Counted from the first letter of the stretch, positions 49,396-62,622 are shown. The stretch is 64,000 nt of DNA from Chionis minor (GCA_013398295.1 VZSF01003319.1:62001-126000), one strand, 5' to 3'. Numbers and translations: made by a program. Notes: generated from the letters alone by a model not told the origin.

Positions 49396-52300
49396 TTATG
49401 GAAATGTCTTTTTCAGAATACTTGAAAATAGTTGTATAACATGCAAACCACCACAGTTCTTTCTTTCTTGTCAATACAAGTTTTGCCTTTGCTGAAGTGT
49501 TTGAGCTCCTATAAAGCTCATTTTGAACAACTAGTTTAAAGTGCCAGATACTGTTGTTGCAATGTCTTAAGGACAAGAGAGCACTCTGGATCCTCAATTA
49601 TGCCTACCACGCTAGAGGTGTGGGATCTACCCTTCAGAAAATTTCCTACACATCAAACTCTGTGACCTCAGTGATTTTGGGGCAGTTGCTCAGCAAACTC
49701 GACCTGCTGTTAATCCTGATTTTTGTGGTTGTCTTTCTCTCTCCCTCAGCTGTTTGTTCCCATACCTCAGTCTTGCACTTTGGACCATAGCACCAGAAAA
49801 CGTATGACTGAATTGGAGAACTGAATTCTCCTACATGTCCCTTTCTTATATGAAGTGCAACATTCCTCAATGTATCGCTGAGCACTTGCTGTCTGGAGAA
49901 CCAGTGCATCACATGGAAAAAATAAACTTACCTTGCAGGCTTTTCTAGATTGGTGGCTCTCACTTCTATGTAACTGTTATTTCTCATGGAAACTGAAGGA
50001 ACTGCACATCTTTGAGATCTCTAATCCTCTGTTAAATTTGGCTGAAGGTGACAGAGCAACTGAAAAAAATATAAAAGAGGATCTCATTGGTTGACAGACT
50101 AACTGACAGAGAAGTGCTTTAATCTTCTTATTTTGGAAATATGGCTCTGTTACCAAATTCTATGCAATAAGGAATATGGAGCTTGATATTGAAATATTAA
50201 CAACATTCTCTTACTGCTTTTTTACAGTAACTAACTTCGAAATCGACCCCAAGTTAATACATTGGCCCTTGAAATATAAGAATCCAGAAGTGGGGTTATT
50301 CTTTTTCAAGCTGCCATTGACCTGTGCTTACTTTAATAAGACATCTAAACTCTCCCTTACTCCACCTACGAAGTATTTGATTAAAAAAACCTTTACTGAA
50401 GGTGTTGATTCATTTTCCATTGAAGTATTCTGGGCCCTCCAAGTATTGTATTAAGTCTTGATGTCTGCTCTTGGACTTATAAGCAATGCCTCTAAGATCT
50501 CAAGACAACCACAACTTGACTTTGAGGCTTTACCAAATCCACTCAAGTTGAACGCAGAATGCGTTGCTGCCAATTCAAATTATTTTTCTGCTCCTATAAT
50601 TCAAAATACAAATCGCTACATGTCCGTATAAACAAATACTGGTATTTGTTCACGAAATATGGGTGCCTCAAAAGTTAATTTGTATTTGTACACAAATTTG
50701 ATTTCTATTTGTATGTGGATTTTAGGATAACGTTCTTGCTACTCTAGTTTTAAATTATTTATTAACTGTTTAGACAAGTAGTCTCAGCTTTTCTTTATTC
50801 GCAGAGAGGCGAGTTCAGGGATCAACAAAATGCATTTGCCAATAACTAGTATTTACTTTGGCCTAAATGAAAGCGAATGTTGCCATTTATCCTTCTATAT
50901 GGCATTGTGAATTTACATAATGATGTATGATAACAGTTATAAAAAGGACACTCTGTCATCTTAAAGAAATGAAGCCAATTTCAAAGACAGCTGTAAATGA
51001 CTTCAGCAGAGTTGAAGACAGCCTCTACTGCTTTAGTCTTCTACGTACCTCAATTTAACAGGTAAAATCTCAACACTAAGTTAAAGTAACATTGAAAAAC
51101 CTATCAGAATTTTTTATTCATAATATTTTACACTTAAATATAACATCAATATCTTTTTAAACCATCCATGAAACAGAAATGTATACCCAGAGCATAAGAG
51201 AATGATTGTTCTTTCTCTTTTTTTTCCACTTTGTTATTCATAGAAGCAGTATAGTCCAAATATTTTGAATTGGATTTTTTTATCGCTGTGCAATGTTTAT
51301 TTAATCTCATTGTTTCCTCTCCTATATCAGTGAAGACATCCTGGACTTGCATAGGTGACAGAGACCTAAATAAGGGCCGCTGCTTCCCAAATCACCCTTT
51401 TATAATTACTAATGCTGCTTTTGTCCACTCTTGTCAACCTCTCACATCACGTAACTGTTCAACTAAAGTTCACCCATTTCTTGGCTGCAAAGCATGCTCT
51501 TCCAGTCCTTTTGCTGTATCAACCCTCAGTGAGCTCTTGCTTTATTTTCTCTTTTCTATACACAACATCAAGTAAGTAATTTTCTCTTATGTTTTGCATG
51601 CAGTTTTGTTACATCTCATTTCTTCTTTACAGAATCCAAAAAAAATTCCTGAATTGAACAAATTTCTTGGGCAACCTTAGCCAATACAACCCCGTATGCT
51701 GGAACCACCTTCCTTGGCTAGCACTGAACCCCTCTTTCCTGCACACACTTATGTCTGCCCTTTTAACACTGCTGTCTGCCTCATATCTTTTCCTGTGCAT
51801 TTATTCACATTTTATTCAGTAGTTATTTTTTAAATACAGCTAAAATTGTAACAGGGTATTATCAACATGCCAGCCTCTCATTAGGTATCACATGGTGATA
51901 ATCATTCTCCCTGAACAGTGAGTTATTTACCATTATTTGCTGTCCTATGTCTAAAAGGTTGTAAGTGCCTGAGGGTAGAGACCTGTCTTATATTTCAGTC
52001 ACACATTATTTACACAAGTTATTATTGTAAATTATTTATGTAATCTTCCCATTTCTTATGTTCGTCTTCCCATCCATCCAACACTCTCTAACTACGTTCA
52101 TTTCCCTTGTCAGTCCCTTTGACTGTGACAACCGCTCCTTAAACCCTTGCCGCGACTTTGAATATTTTTCCTTATTCCATCTTATTGTCACAACAATAAT
52201 AACCCTTTTCACTGCAAGGTTCAGAAGAATGAAAACACAATAAAGAAGAAAATAAGACTAATAATTTGAGAAAGTATGCTATGTTGATCCTCAAGAGCTG

Positions 52301-52449
52301 CTTTGTCTCTCAGTAACTGGTAACAGGAATTAAGATGACAGGGCAAATCACTGGGAGCATAATAATATCAATGACAATGAAAAGTTCGTATAATCCCTCA
52401 GAAAAAAAACACATTATCAAAACAAGATAATATTTTTTCTTTTCACTGA
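49396..52449. other. Noncoding unique sequence
   Basis: AT-rich. It includes a 9-bp palindrome AACAAATAC-TG-GTATTTGTT at 50631-50650. No gene was recognised. Confidence 0.6.
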
Positions 52450-52466
52450 TTTTTTTTTTTTTTTTT
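52450..52466 (+). repeat. Poly-T tract (17 T)
   Basis: A pure run of seventeen T. No retroposed body in antisense orientation was seen after it. Confidence 0.85.
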
Positions 52467-53699
52467 GGCGTGGCACTATTCATGTCATGCTTGCAAAGTG
52501 CTTACTGGAAAACAAACCCCAAATTTAATTCAGAAACAGAATTTTACTCAAGAAAGAAAGAAAGGAGGAAGCTGCAGAAGAAGGAAGTCCATTTCAAAAT
52601 AAAGCCTAATCTCTTTGTGGGTGTTTAAATAAACATTAGGAAAAGAGAGAACATTCTATAGAGAAAAAAAAAAAAATGCAAAAAAACCCAAACCCAGAAA
52701 ATAATACTAGGGTTTGAATTTTTATCATATTACTTTACAATGAGCCAGAAAAGACTCTTATTCTTGTAATTTTGTTAATGTTTAACTCCCATTTCTGCAA
52801 TGTAATGCACATCACAAAGCACAAAACATATTTAAATAACAATGAAATTCAGTGCGTATTGTATGTTGTACTACAGGACACAAATATGATACGACATACT
52901 ACATTAACCTGCCAAGATACCATAATAACTATTACCACATGTTTTTGACTTTTGATTTAAAAACCACAAAGTGTTACAATTCAAATCCTAACTGGATAAA
53001 AAATTACTTTTATATCAGTGCTATCTCTGGGGATACGCTTAGAATTGAAACGCTTGTTTTTTGAACACTTTGACATTATTTCTCATTGAAATGAGCATGA
53101 GAAATCGTTCATCAAAAGCAGAGAGGAAAAAAAAAAAAAGGATTAGCATTTTAAACCTATCCCAGGAACTTGACTTAAAATTGAGGTAATTTCATAGCCA
53201 GCCAGAATTTAACTCCTTATAGATTCTAAATGGTAGCTCTCGTACTGCTCACAAAAGAGGAAGAAAAACCACTAAATATATTTATTCTCTCACGACCTGA
53301 ACTTTAAACGGAAAGGCTGCTACTTTCATAAAACAATAAGATTTTTTTCTTCTGATGTTTTAATTTATTTATGCAAGAAAGTGATTCTGACAAGGCTTTA
53401 CAATTACATTGACATGCTACTACAGTTTCTCTGCTCTAGCTGTCCTCCCAGATTCTTTTCTGTTCTTCTCTCCTAGCTTGCTTCTTTTTCTTTCCATCCT
53501 TTCTTATTCCCTTATTTTCCCTCCCTTATCTCTTTTCCATATTTTTATCATTACAAGTCCTATAAAACTTAAGAAGCCTTCAGATAGATCATTATTAATA
53601 TAATCACAGCATGGAGAGCATAGTGATGTTTGAATGTAAATTAGAGTGAGTTTTTACAGTTCATTAGAAAGACTCAGGGATTGAATTTAGTTTAATCAA
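52467..53699. other. Noncoding unique sequence
   Basis: AT-rich with several A runs (52666, 53127) and a pyrimidine-rich stretch at 53430-53560. No gene was recognised. Confidence 0.6.
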
Positions 53700-53940
53700 A
53701 GCTTGAGTGCTCCCAGTATACACAACACATACCTAGCGAAAAAAAGCATTAATATAGACTCAGAGATTAGAGATGTATGTCATGCTTTGCATCCACTTAA
53801 AGGAGTCCATACAGGGTGCATCACAGACCCTAGTACCTAACGGCCTAATGGAGTTTAACGAAAAATGATTGTACGTAATTCATTAATTTGCTAATGAATA
53901 TACATTACTTCACTTTTACGCCTTCTTTCTCCCAGCATTC
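53700..53940. promoter_or_regulatory. Candidate homeodomain-rich regulatory segment
   Basis: The segment holds an 8-bp dyad ATTCATTA-N6-TAATGAAT at 53878-53899, just after TGATTGTACGTAATT. Further cores and CpGs lie upstream (CTAACGGCCTAATGG, GTTTAACGAAAAATGA). Paired TAAT cores are typical targets of homeodomain dimers. The segment has no repeats and no frame. Inference only. Confidence 0.25.
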
Positions 53941-54848
53941 CTCCTACAGACAAAGACGGGGAGATGCTTGTCCCCGGTCCTGCTGGTTTTTGCCAGGCTC
54001 CTGCCACAGGTGGTGGCAAGCCCTCAGTACCTGCTCCCACATCGCCTTCCACTTTATCTGACCTAAGGTCCCTTCAAATGCCCTTGGCAGTTTAGCCGGC
54101 AGAAGAAAGGGTGCTTCCCACTGCTGCTTCTCTCCTGGTTTATTCCCCCGTGGTGAGCCCTGGCACTTTTTCCGGGCTTCAATGCGCCCTGGAGCTAGTG
54201 AGAGTGGCTCTCAGAACCAGAGCTCCTGGGAGACCCAGCTCCCTGCACCCCAGGGTGTCGACAGTATATAGGAAATACATTTCTCACCTGCTCCCTGGAA
54301 AAGCATGTATCCTCAAGATAATCCACCAAAATACTGGGCGTCATTCCTCTTAGAAAACACCTGTGTGGAAATTTCCTAGGATCTCTCCTTGGCTGCTGGT
54401 TTTCCACTTAGATTTACTTTGTGATACCTAAAAGCGTTCAGGGTATTAATCCAACTGATACGGCTTTGTTTAGTGTTAAAATTTAAATGCAATTGTCATG
54501 CCACATTAAACCACTCGCCCTAGAGAAGTCAGCTTTCTCACAGTTATTTTTCTCGCCTTCAGATGTTTAAAAAAAAAAAGGCCAGAGAAGATCCTGCAGA
54601 ACACGGAGCAGCGCAGCGCATGGGAGCTTACGGGGGCACGTCTGAGACTGCTTCTGGATGGGCAATGGGCAGCTGCTGCAAAGACCACTCTTTAAGGAGA
54701 CTATGCTAGAGCACAAATAATTCAGGGTGCGCATGCGAGTGCACATATGTGCCTTGTAAAAATATACTGAAGAATTTGCAGTTTAACGTGGAAAGGTGAA
54801 AGCTGCAGGAGAAATGGTCAACATTAAGGAGGCATGAGGTCCTGGGAG
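53941..54848. other. GC-richer noncoding segment
   Basis: GC-rich at about 53950-54260 and 54590-54690, with an AT-rich break between. An A10-type run lies near 54570. Frames on both strands are short and unrecognised. No CR1 was detected. Confidence 0.5.
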
Positions 54849-55090
54849 CGTGTGGGATACATCGCTCTACGTGCCGTGACCTAGCACTGCTCCAAGCCAC
54901 CAAGGGACCATAGCTGCAAGCAAGAATAGGGCAGCAGAGCCTGAGCACTTCCCTGATGCGGCCAGAGCCGGGTCTGGAGCTACCACGGCTTCCTGGGCAC
55001 TCGGCCACGTCGGGCAGTGGCATCCCGGCTTTAATCAGTTGATCGTCTGCACAAAGTGGGCTGGGTTTCGCTGCTTGAAAAGCCCCAGCG
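54849..55090. promoter_or_regulatory. CpG-island-like patch
   Basis: Hand count gives 14 CpG, 73 C and 72 G in 242 bases: 60% GC and observed/expected CpG about 0.64, just over the classical threshold. The minus strand is open here (55023-54706, 105 codons), but the product has no domain I know. The patch borders directly on the TAAT-rich segment at 55100-55330, so together they may form one regulatory unit or an unannotated promoter. Confidence 0.3.
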
Positions 55091-55099
55091 TGGATTTGT

Positions 55100-55330
55100 G
55101 TGTTAAGTTTTTACTGCCCTAAAAATAGGAGTTCATAATTGAAAAGCTGGCAGATCCTTTAATTATAGGGGAGCAAACAATGCCACTAGAGAAATGTAAA
55201 TACAGCCTAATTGTTACTTCTTTATTTCATTGTTAAAGAGCCAGCTGACATAATGGCAGACATGGGATAATGCCTGTGTCGTAAGCAGCCAGATCTGCAA
55301 TCAAGTTTTTAAGATGTTCCTCATTTGTCT
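55100..55330. promoter_or_regulatory. Candidate conserved noncoding element
   Basis: Repeat-free sequence with CATAATTGAAAAGC, CCTTTAATTATAGG and GCCTAATTGTTAC (homeodomain-type cores) and TTTCATTGTTAAAG (SOX-like). This is followed by balanced sequence with AGCCAGCTGACATAATGGC. The lack of drift-like simple tracts and the motif density suggest constraint. No alignment was possible. Confidence 0.25.
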
Positions 55331-58300
55331 CTCTCATGGGAATTTACATGCAAAGTCTTGCCAAATGAATCAAGAAAAAAAATAGGGTAAGTGTGAATGC
55401 CGGAAAAAGGAACCGCAAAGAACACATTGAAAGTACCACACGGGGCACAGTTTAATTGAATTGTGATTTGTTGGTCTTGGAAGCACTCTCCAGAAAGGAA
55501 TGTCTTGCTAATCAAAAGCTGTCCAACTTCACCTTATTTTTAGCAGGCAAACTTTAAATGAGACAGTTCAGGATTTTGATTTCTGAGGGATATTGGATCA
55601 CATTCACCCACAGGGCATTTAAATATAAAAACCTATTTATATGCAAATTCTTTAGTATTTCATGTAAAGTGGATTTTTATCAATTGCCCGTTCTATTCTA
55701 TAAGTTATCATGTTGATAAAACATCTTTAGTAATGGTAAAATGAAGGAACAAATACAATCAGCGCAGCATGTTTAGGTAGATCCTAGACTTTCTTGGGGC
55801 ATTCCTGTGAGTTCTTGAAATGTAGATCTATAAAGTTAACAAATTACCTTTCACAGAAGGACCCAGGAATAGAAGTCCTCAGAAAAGGCTCTTTTGATCA
55901 CTCTCACCTTAACTGGAGAGATAACTAATACTGAGGAAATTTCAGAATATGTTGCTCATAAGTCAAAGGAAATGAGAGTGTGCTTTTGCTGCAGAATCAA
56001 ATCCTTCAATCTTTTTTTTTTCTTTTTTTTTTTTTTTGAGAAAACTCAGGCCAAATCCCTAATGTCCAAATTGTAGCTTGTCCACCTTTTGTCACACAAC
56101 ATCCTTTAGACATCTGTAGAAGAAAATGCTTCTTTATCAGAGCACCTTTGGCTGTAGTGAGGGAACGTGTGCTATTATTACAAGGTATTCCTTTTGACAG
56201 TAGTTTATATGCAAACGTGTAATTTGGGGTGGGAGGTAGGTGTGTCTTGCTAATTCTACATATTGTGCAACAGTAAGAGAGTTTGGGGGGGTGGAGGGCA
56301 AACTCCTCTGCTGCAGGAAGGAGCAATCACATCAGGAAGTTCAGCACTTCTGGTCTGTCTTTCATTCTCCCACTGTGAAATGCCCTGGCAAAACTATATA
56401 CATATATTTGCAGTGCCTCTTTGAGAGTTTTAGTGGGAGACTTTGAGTATCAGCACAGTGTACCGCGATCCACACCGATACGAACACTTCCAAACATGAA
56501 ACTCCTCACCTCCAGAAACGCATACCACCACCTTAACTCTCCTCGCAGCACTCTGTGTTAAGAATTATTACACCAAATAGCTGGAATCCACCCTAAATCT
56601 TCTCTTCAGGATCAAACCCACACTAATTCTCTTGAAAGACTGACTACAATTCCCCCCCCCCGCAAACTTCCGTCGAGGTTGGAAGGCAACAGAACAGTTA
56701 TCCTAGCACTGCCTTCTGGAATTTCACAATAATCTAGCCCACTGAGATGGAACTAGTATAATATGATTAGCCAAAGGACACAGAGCAGCTTACGTGATTA
56801 AGTGAGACAGTTCGGTGATCACAGATCTCACCCTCATCCCTGGGCGGTTATAGTCATGATAGCTGATTGCTTTGAACATGCTTGCAGTGGTTATTTGTTT
56901 ATTTAAACAAGTTAAATATAATAGAGTGGTTCTCTCTTTTCCTGGAAGCAACTTAGTGTTTCTTTGGATTGTTTATTCCTCCAAGGCTGAACCTGGGGAC
57001 AGCCTTTTAGAAATAATAAAGTATTGCAGATTGTGCTGGGTTTGGAACAATACACGGAAGTGACCATTTCATAGGCCATCTATCTTGCAAAGAGTTTAGT
57101 ATACATTATTAGAGAAAATGGCACCATTTATCCGAGTACTAGTAGCCTTTCCGGTAATAATATTGCCTAGAGAATCAGGTATGAACTCAAGAATATTTGT
57201 CTGACATAAATGTTCACAGATTTCTTCTAAATTTACATAGCCCCTTTAAGAGGTTTGGCAGAACAGGCAGGCAACTTCACAAATGGAAGCTCATTAGATG
57301 AAAGGATTAACATTATTTGTGTATGTTCTGGAATTCAGTTGACCAAATGAATGAAAAAGGCCATCTTACCTGATTCTTAATAGTGAGTGATTAATGTGAT
57401 ATTTGAATTTACAGTATTTCTAGTATTTAAATTTTGCCCCAGCAGGTTCACAACTGGTTGCAATACTCAATGCCTCTTATTGCCTTCAAACTTCATACAA
57501 TTTGGCTCTCACTTTCATCAGCTAAGTTTTTCTCTTATACATAAAAAAAATAAATTTAAACAGGCAGGCATTATCACTGATTGGACTGACAGGAACTGTA
57601 CTTTTTACATTTCAGTGCAGAGTACTATTCTTTGATATCTTTTCCCTGTCTTTCAGTTGCACCTATCAATAACAACCATATTCTGTTAAGTCAAACAATG
57701 TAATTTGTAGAAACATATTCAATGCAGTTCATTAAAACTATGAGCTCCTGTCACTATTTATAATTTCTGTATATCTGTATTGTATTCATGTATTCGTTCG
57801 TTTCTTCTAATGATACCCATTCTTTGGAAACAGAATTGCCAAATGATTTATTTCATGAATGCAATCTTTTTGTTTCTTCTCATTTTCTACAAACGGTACA
57901 CAGCCTTTATGAATTAGTTCACAATTCACAATCATTCCACTGCTCTGAATAGAAATTTCATCCTATCAGTTTCTCCTGATCTTTTTGGTTATTTTTCTAC
58001 AATGCTAATTCTTCATTTGATCACAAAAGCGGCAGTGTATTGTATCCCCCGATAAGCTAAATTTATAGCTTTTAGTACAAATGCATATTCTAATGTGAAC
58101 TGTCTTACTGATACTAGTTTGAACACAGAAGTTCTTTCCAGCACTCCAGGGAACAGAAAGGTACCTCTTTAACAGACAAAATACAACCCTAATTAATCTT
58201 ATGAAGTAAACTTACCCTCAAATTTTACAATCAGTAAGCAATATGGGAAGGGTTGAGGCCAAATTCAAACAAACTTGAAGTAATTATTATGATATCTCTT

Positions 58301-60052
58301 CATCAGATTAAAGATCTGCTAAAATTCTTAAAAGATCTGTTCACCATATTCATGGGAAGTTCAACTGAATTTCACTCAGTTTCTGATTTAAATTTATAGA
58401 GAAAACTGCAAGTTTGTAAATAACTTATCATGTGTAAGTAGTGGATTTTCAGAATTCTAATAGTCACTATGCTTGCTCTAAGGTGTCATCAGCTAACACC
58501 TATTAAAATCATCGTGGAAATGGAACTGGGGAAATAAGGACTCACTTTCCCACTGTGTGAAACAGGAAAATACTTTGAAATCAAACAGAGATTATTTTCA
58601 AAGGCTTTGTTATACCAGAAATAGGAAACCATTTACAGTCAAGCCAAAATAGGCACATCTACACGTTCTTACAATGTATAGTTTCCTATCAAACAGTATC
58701 ACAACTGCAAAAAAGAAGATGAAAACCAAAAATCTAGTGCCATCCCCCATGTTTTAAAATTCCTTCTTTCTCAGTATTAACTAACAAAGGTTGTCATTTG
58801 GTATTAGATTCACAAGGGTGTACTGAGACGTGACCCACCGTTTACAGTTTTTTAAATATTTCTAACTTAATTTCTAGCTTTCCACTTTAGATCCATTTCT
58901 TTAAAAACTTTTTTCAAAAAGCAGAACAAAGAAAATTCTGACATAAACTATACCAGTTTGCCTCTGGAGTGATGTATGTAAGCGAACTGTTGCTCTGGAC
59001 CTTTCTGGAAGGAACCTGAGCTAAAGGTGTCCCAGTCTTCACTTCAAGCAGATACTTGTATTTTAGAATTATCATTAGTGAATTAGCCATATGCATCCTT
59101 TTAATAATCAGCCTTATTAAGGATAAAAGCTTATCTCCTATTCTCAGATGTAATTACAACATACCCTTGATCCCTACTAAGTCTATAAACAGAATACTTG
59201 TTTTAATTCTTGACCCTTGGGATCAAAACCAAAATCAGAGATTAAATGAAGTCAAAACCTTATCAGTAGCCCACTATAATACAAACTTAAACACAGAGAG
59301 CTTCCACAATTATTTTGTATTCAGACTTCCCTTCGTATTGTGTTCAAACACTAATCCTTCCATTTACTTTAAAAGATTAATGCAACAAAAGGATGACTAA
59401 TTGTAAAAGGGGCACAATAAGGTTCAGGTTAGTGCTCTTTTGTATTAGAGAAAAATAATATGTTTGAGATGGAGAAATTAAATTTTCTGGAAGAGGTCAG
59501 CATGGGAATCAAATGAATCCTTCTGATTCATGCAGAGTCATGCATTAACCACTTGAGATTTGGAAGGAAAAGACTTAAAGCTTTTTTCCTCCTGTACAGA
59601 TAATTTCCTTTAATAACTAAGATGCTATTTTGTCTTCAGAATATCAACTTTCCAAATTAGTTGAGTTCTGAAGGTCCTCCAGAGCACAACATCTATGATT
59701 AAACACTTTCTAAAGTTCATTCTACTAGTAAAAGTGGAAATTCCATTATTTTAGCAAGAGCAGGCATGTCAAATTTACCAAGACATGATAGGACTGAGGA
59801 TGGAATAGAGGTAAGGAATCTATGTTTGTAAGCTATATTCACAGGGCACAGAAGTTATTATAAACCTCATTATTATGTGGCACAGTGATCAAATGAAAAG
59901 TATAGTTATTGTGACTCTTGTTAAGCATAAATTGTGAAGAATTACGTTCAAAAGCTTTAAAAGATAGCAACCTATAGACACAGCAGAATCGTACAAGCAT
60001 GATTCCTGTGGCTGGGTTTACTCATGAGAAAAGCTCCTGGTTTCTGACTTAC
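55331..60052. other. Noncoding unique sequence
   Basis: AT-rich unique DNA with an interrupted poly-T tract (56012-56037) and a C10 run (56652-56661). No gene or mobile element was recognised. Confidence 0.6.
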
Positions 60053-60182
60053 CCTCCTCAGGGGCTCTAGGGGTTGCGGTAACAAAAGCCACGTGCAGTG
60101 TTACAGCCTCTCCATCCATGTTGCAGCAGAAGGGACGGCGTCCTCAGGAGCTCCTCCACCCGAATGCAGGCTCCAGCTGAAC
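60053..60182 (-). other. Exon-like segment, possible first coding exon (strand unresolved)
   Basis: On the minus strand, CTCTTTCCAG (AG at 60184-60183) is a good acceptor and GAGG/GTAAGTCAG (GT at 60052-60051) is a near-perfect donor. Between them are 130 bases with a start codon in strong context (AACATGG, ATG at 60119-60117). The frame begins MDGEAV and stays open for 22 codons plus one base to the donor. The frame before the ATG has a stop, as expected of a 5' UTR. The segment is richer in GC and CpG than its flanks. Against it, the plus strand also offers an acceptor (CCCTCCTCAG, exon from 60062) and a donor (GTAAGA at 60223) around a frame open from 60063 to 60222. The local GC content could explain both. 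I do not recognise either peptide. Confidence 0.2.
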
Positions 60183-62592
60183 CTGGAAAGAGGCACATGC
60201 AGAAGCATCACAGAGGACCTGAGTAAGATTCCTTGGGTCAGGAGTTAATGCCATGGAGGGGATTACCTACTTTTTACAGCACTTTTACGGTGCCAAATCA
60301 TATCCGGAAGGTGGACCAAAAGCTTAATGCCTGGCTGTTCAAATAGCTAAGTGACTAATTTGTTGCTAATTTATGCGCTTTCCCCACCACTGCCTTTCCA
60401 GCCGTACTGATGTACAGGTGAGGATTGTAAAAGTAAGTTACCAGGCTGCTCCTGAGGCATCTGAACATTCTTCCTTCCCACAGCCATTGGTAGATTTGCG
60501 GAAAATTACCCCCAGTGTGCTGGAAACAGACACCTGCTACTGAGACAGGGAGCTAGTTACTGCAGAGGAGCAAAGCTGATGCATGTCTCCTGCATATGAA
60601 GCTCTTGGTAGGATCTCCTCGTCATGATCTACCCAAGCTTCTGGACAGTCTCATAGAATTAGAGAGATGAGAAAGGCATAGATAAGCATAAAACCATGAC
60701 CAAGCAGATAAAACTTCTTGGTGAGGTCTGACACAGCATTTCCAAGACTATAGAAATTGGTACTGGGTTGCAATCCCAGGATGTCTGTCTTAGTATGGGA
60801 AAACAGAGCATGTACAGTTCTATTAAAATATACATCATTTCTAATTATTGATTCTTTGAGAAATTTAAAAAAACACCTTTTATATTTTGAAAAGCAATAT
60901 TTTTGTTCTGTTTTTAATATTGAAAAGTTCCTACAAAATAGAAATCGCATGCTTCAATCAGCTATAAAGGGCAAGTATGGCCAATGTGAAGCCATAAAAA
61001 TAGACTAAAATAAAAATTATTCCACAGCATTATCAAAGTGTCTGAATTACCCAACTGTCTCACGATTTTGGGCACAATTAAATTCAGTAATAGGAAAGCA
61101 GTTGAATAACATCATGCTTCAGATCACTAGTTGAATAACATTGTCATACTCAGGCTAATACATTGTGACAGCTCCTGCCTAGAATACATTACTTAAGATC
61201 TGAAAGTTTTGATCATAAAAATGCCTTTTCCAGAGCTTCCAAACAAATAAAATAATAACATAATAAGAGAACGAGTAAAGGTCTAAAAGTTAATATTTCA
61301 GAACAAGTGAAGATATTTCTCAGTTAATTTAAACATTTGTCTCTATGTATCTTTGACATTTGGAGGCAGAGGAAGGGGTGTTAAGAAGTAATTGCATTCG
61401 CTGCCTTCCAGATGTCTTTTATTGGCTCTCAAGTGGATCTGAATTCAAGAAATGGCTCTGAATGTTTGTGTGCATAGGGAAAATATTTCTTTTGACATTT
61501 TGTTCTCTGGTAGCATTTTTATGCTTATGCGTATAGAAATAAAATCTTTGAAAAGAAAACTCTTTTGGTACACACATTAATGAAAAGGGGACAACAAGGC
61601 AGCTTTTCTAATTTTCTCTTTATAAGAGGAAACATGCCAGCTAAGGATCTTTGACACATTTGACCTTTTTTTAAAAGATGCCTTTATTTTAACCAATGAG
61701 AGTTTTGTACCTCGATCATTGCTGTGCAAAGATTAAGTTAATCATGAAAATCACTAAAAAAAGCACAAGCACTTTGAGACACAATCCAACAAGCATTACA
61801 ATCAATGGGCAATGGATGAAGTCCCTTAAATCCATTATACAGATGGAGTTACAAATGGAAACCAGACTTCTGCCAAACTTGGATCCCCTATTACAGTTTT
61901 CAAAGTCGCAGTGTATAATACCGCTTTAGCTGCATGATTTTAAAAACTCAATCGTATACACTGGTCAAAATGTTCTACTCAATTACAACAGAAACGCTAA
62001 CGAGCACGCTGTGTTGGGGCTGGTCTGGTTCCTTGAACGTAGGTGTCTGCTGCCACTTCACATAGCTGCTGCCCCAGGAGGGTTAGCAAGTTCCGCCAGG
62101 TCTGTGTCGACTATCTGACAGCTCCTGGACGATGCCTGGCATTCCCCAGGCCATTTGAAACAACTCAAAATATTTAGATACCTAAATCACTCCAAGCGTT
62201 TCTGAAATTTTAAAAGAAGAAGAAACAACGTTCTGAAGGTTGGGATTCCTTCAAGAGAAAGTCTATACATTTTGGTTTCCAATCTAACACACCCTTAAAG
62301 CTATTTTTATAGTTGTTCATCATGATCTATTATTTAAGAGCAAAAACTAAATTGCCTAGAACAAAATAAAGAAGGACCGGCTGATTTTCCTATCACTTAA
62401 CAGCTATTTGCAGCAGTCCCATAGATGTTGACATAGTCTATATAGCCTCCATGGACAGGATTAACTCTGGAAAACAATGTGCTATTTTGTCTTCTCCAGG
62501 AATAAAAACCCATAATGACTGCAATTACTCTATCAGACTTTGAATCTCAGTTTAGTATACATATTTCTCAAGAAAAACATCTAAAATGAGAA
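60183..62592. other. Noncoding unique sequence
   Basis: AT-rich unique DNA. An AGTTGAATAACAT direct repeat occurs twice at about 61098-61143. No gene or mobile element was recognised. Confidence 0.6.
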
Positions 62593-62622
62593 AGTTGGCA
62601 CAAGCTCTTTGTTGTGCCAACT
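62593..62622. repeat. Perfect 11-bp hairpin
   Basis: AGTTGGCACAA (62593-62603) and TTGTGCCAACT (62612-62622) are exact reverse complements around an 8-base loop, GCTCTTTG. With equal base frequencies, a perfect 11-bp stem with a loop of up to ten bases is expected well under once in 64 kb. The stem is too short for a typical microRNA precursor. It sits at the edge of the denser patch that follows. Confidence 0.6.

Noticed and set aside
50631..50650. 9-bp palindrome around TG
   Set aside because: Within chance expectation in AT-rich DNA, with no conserved context visible.
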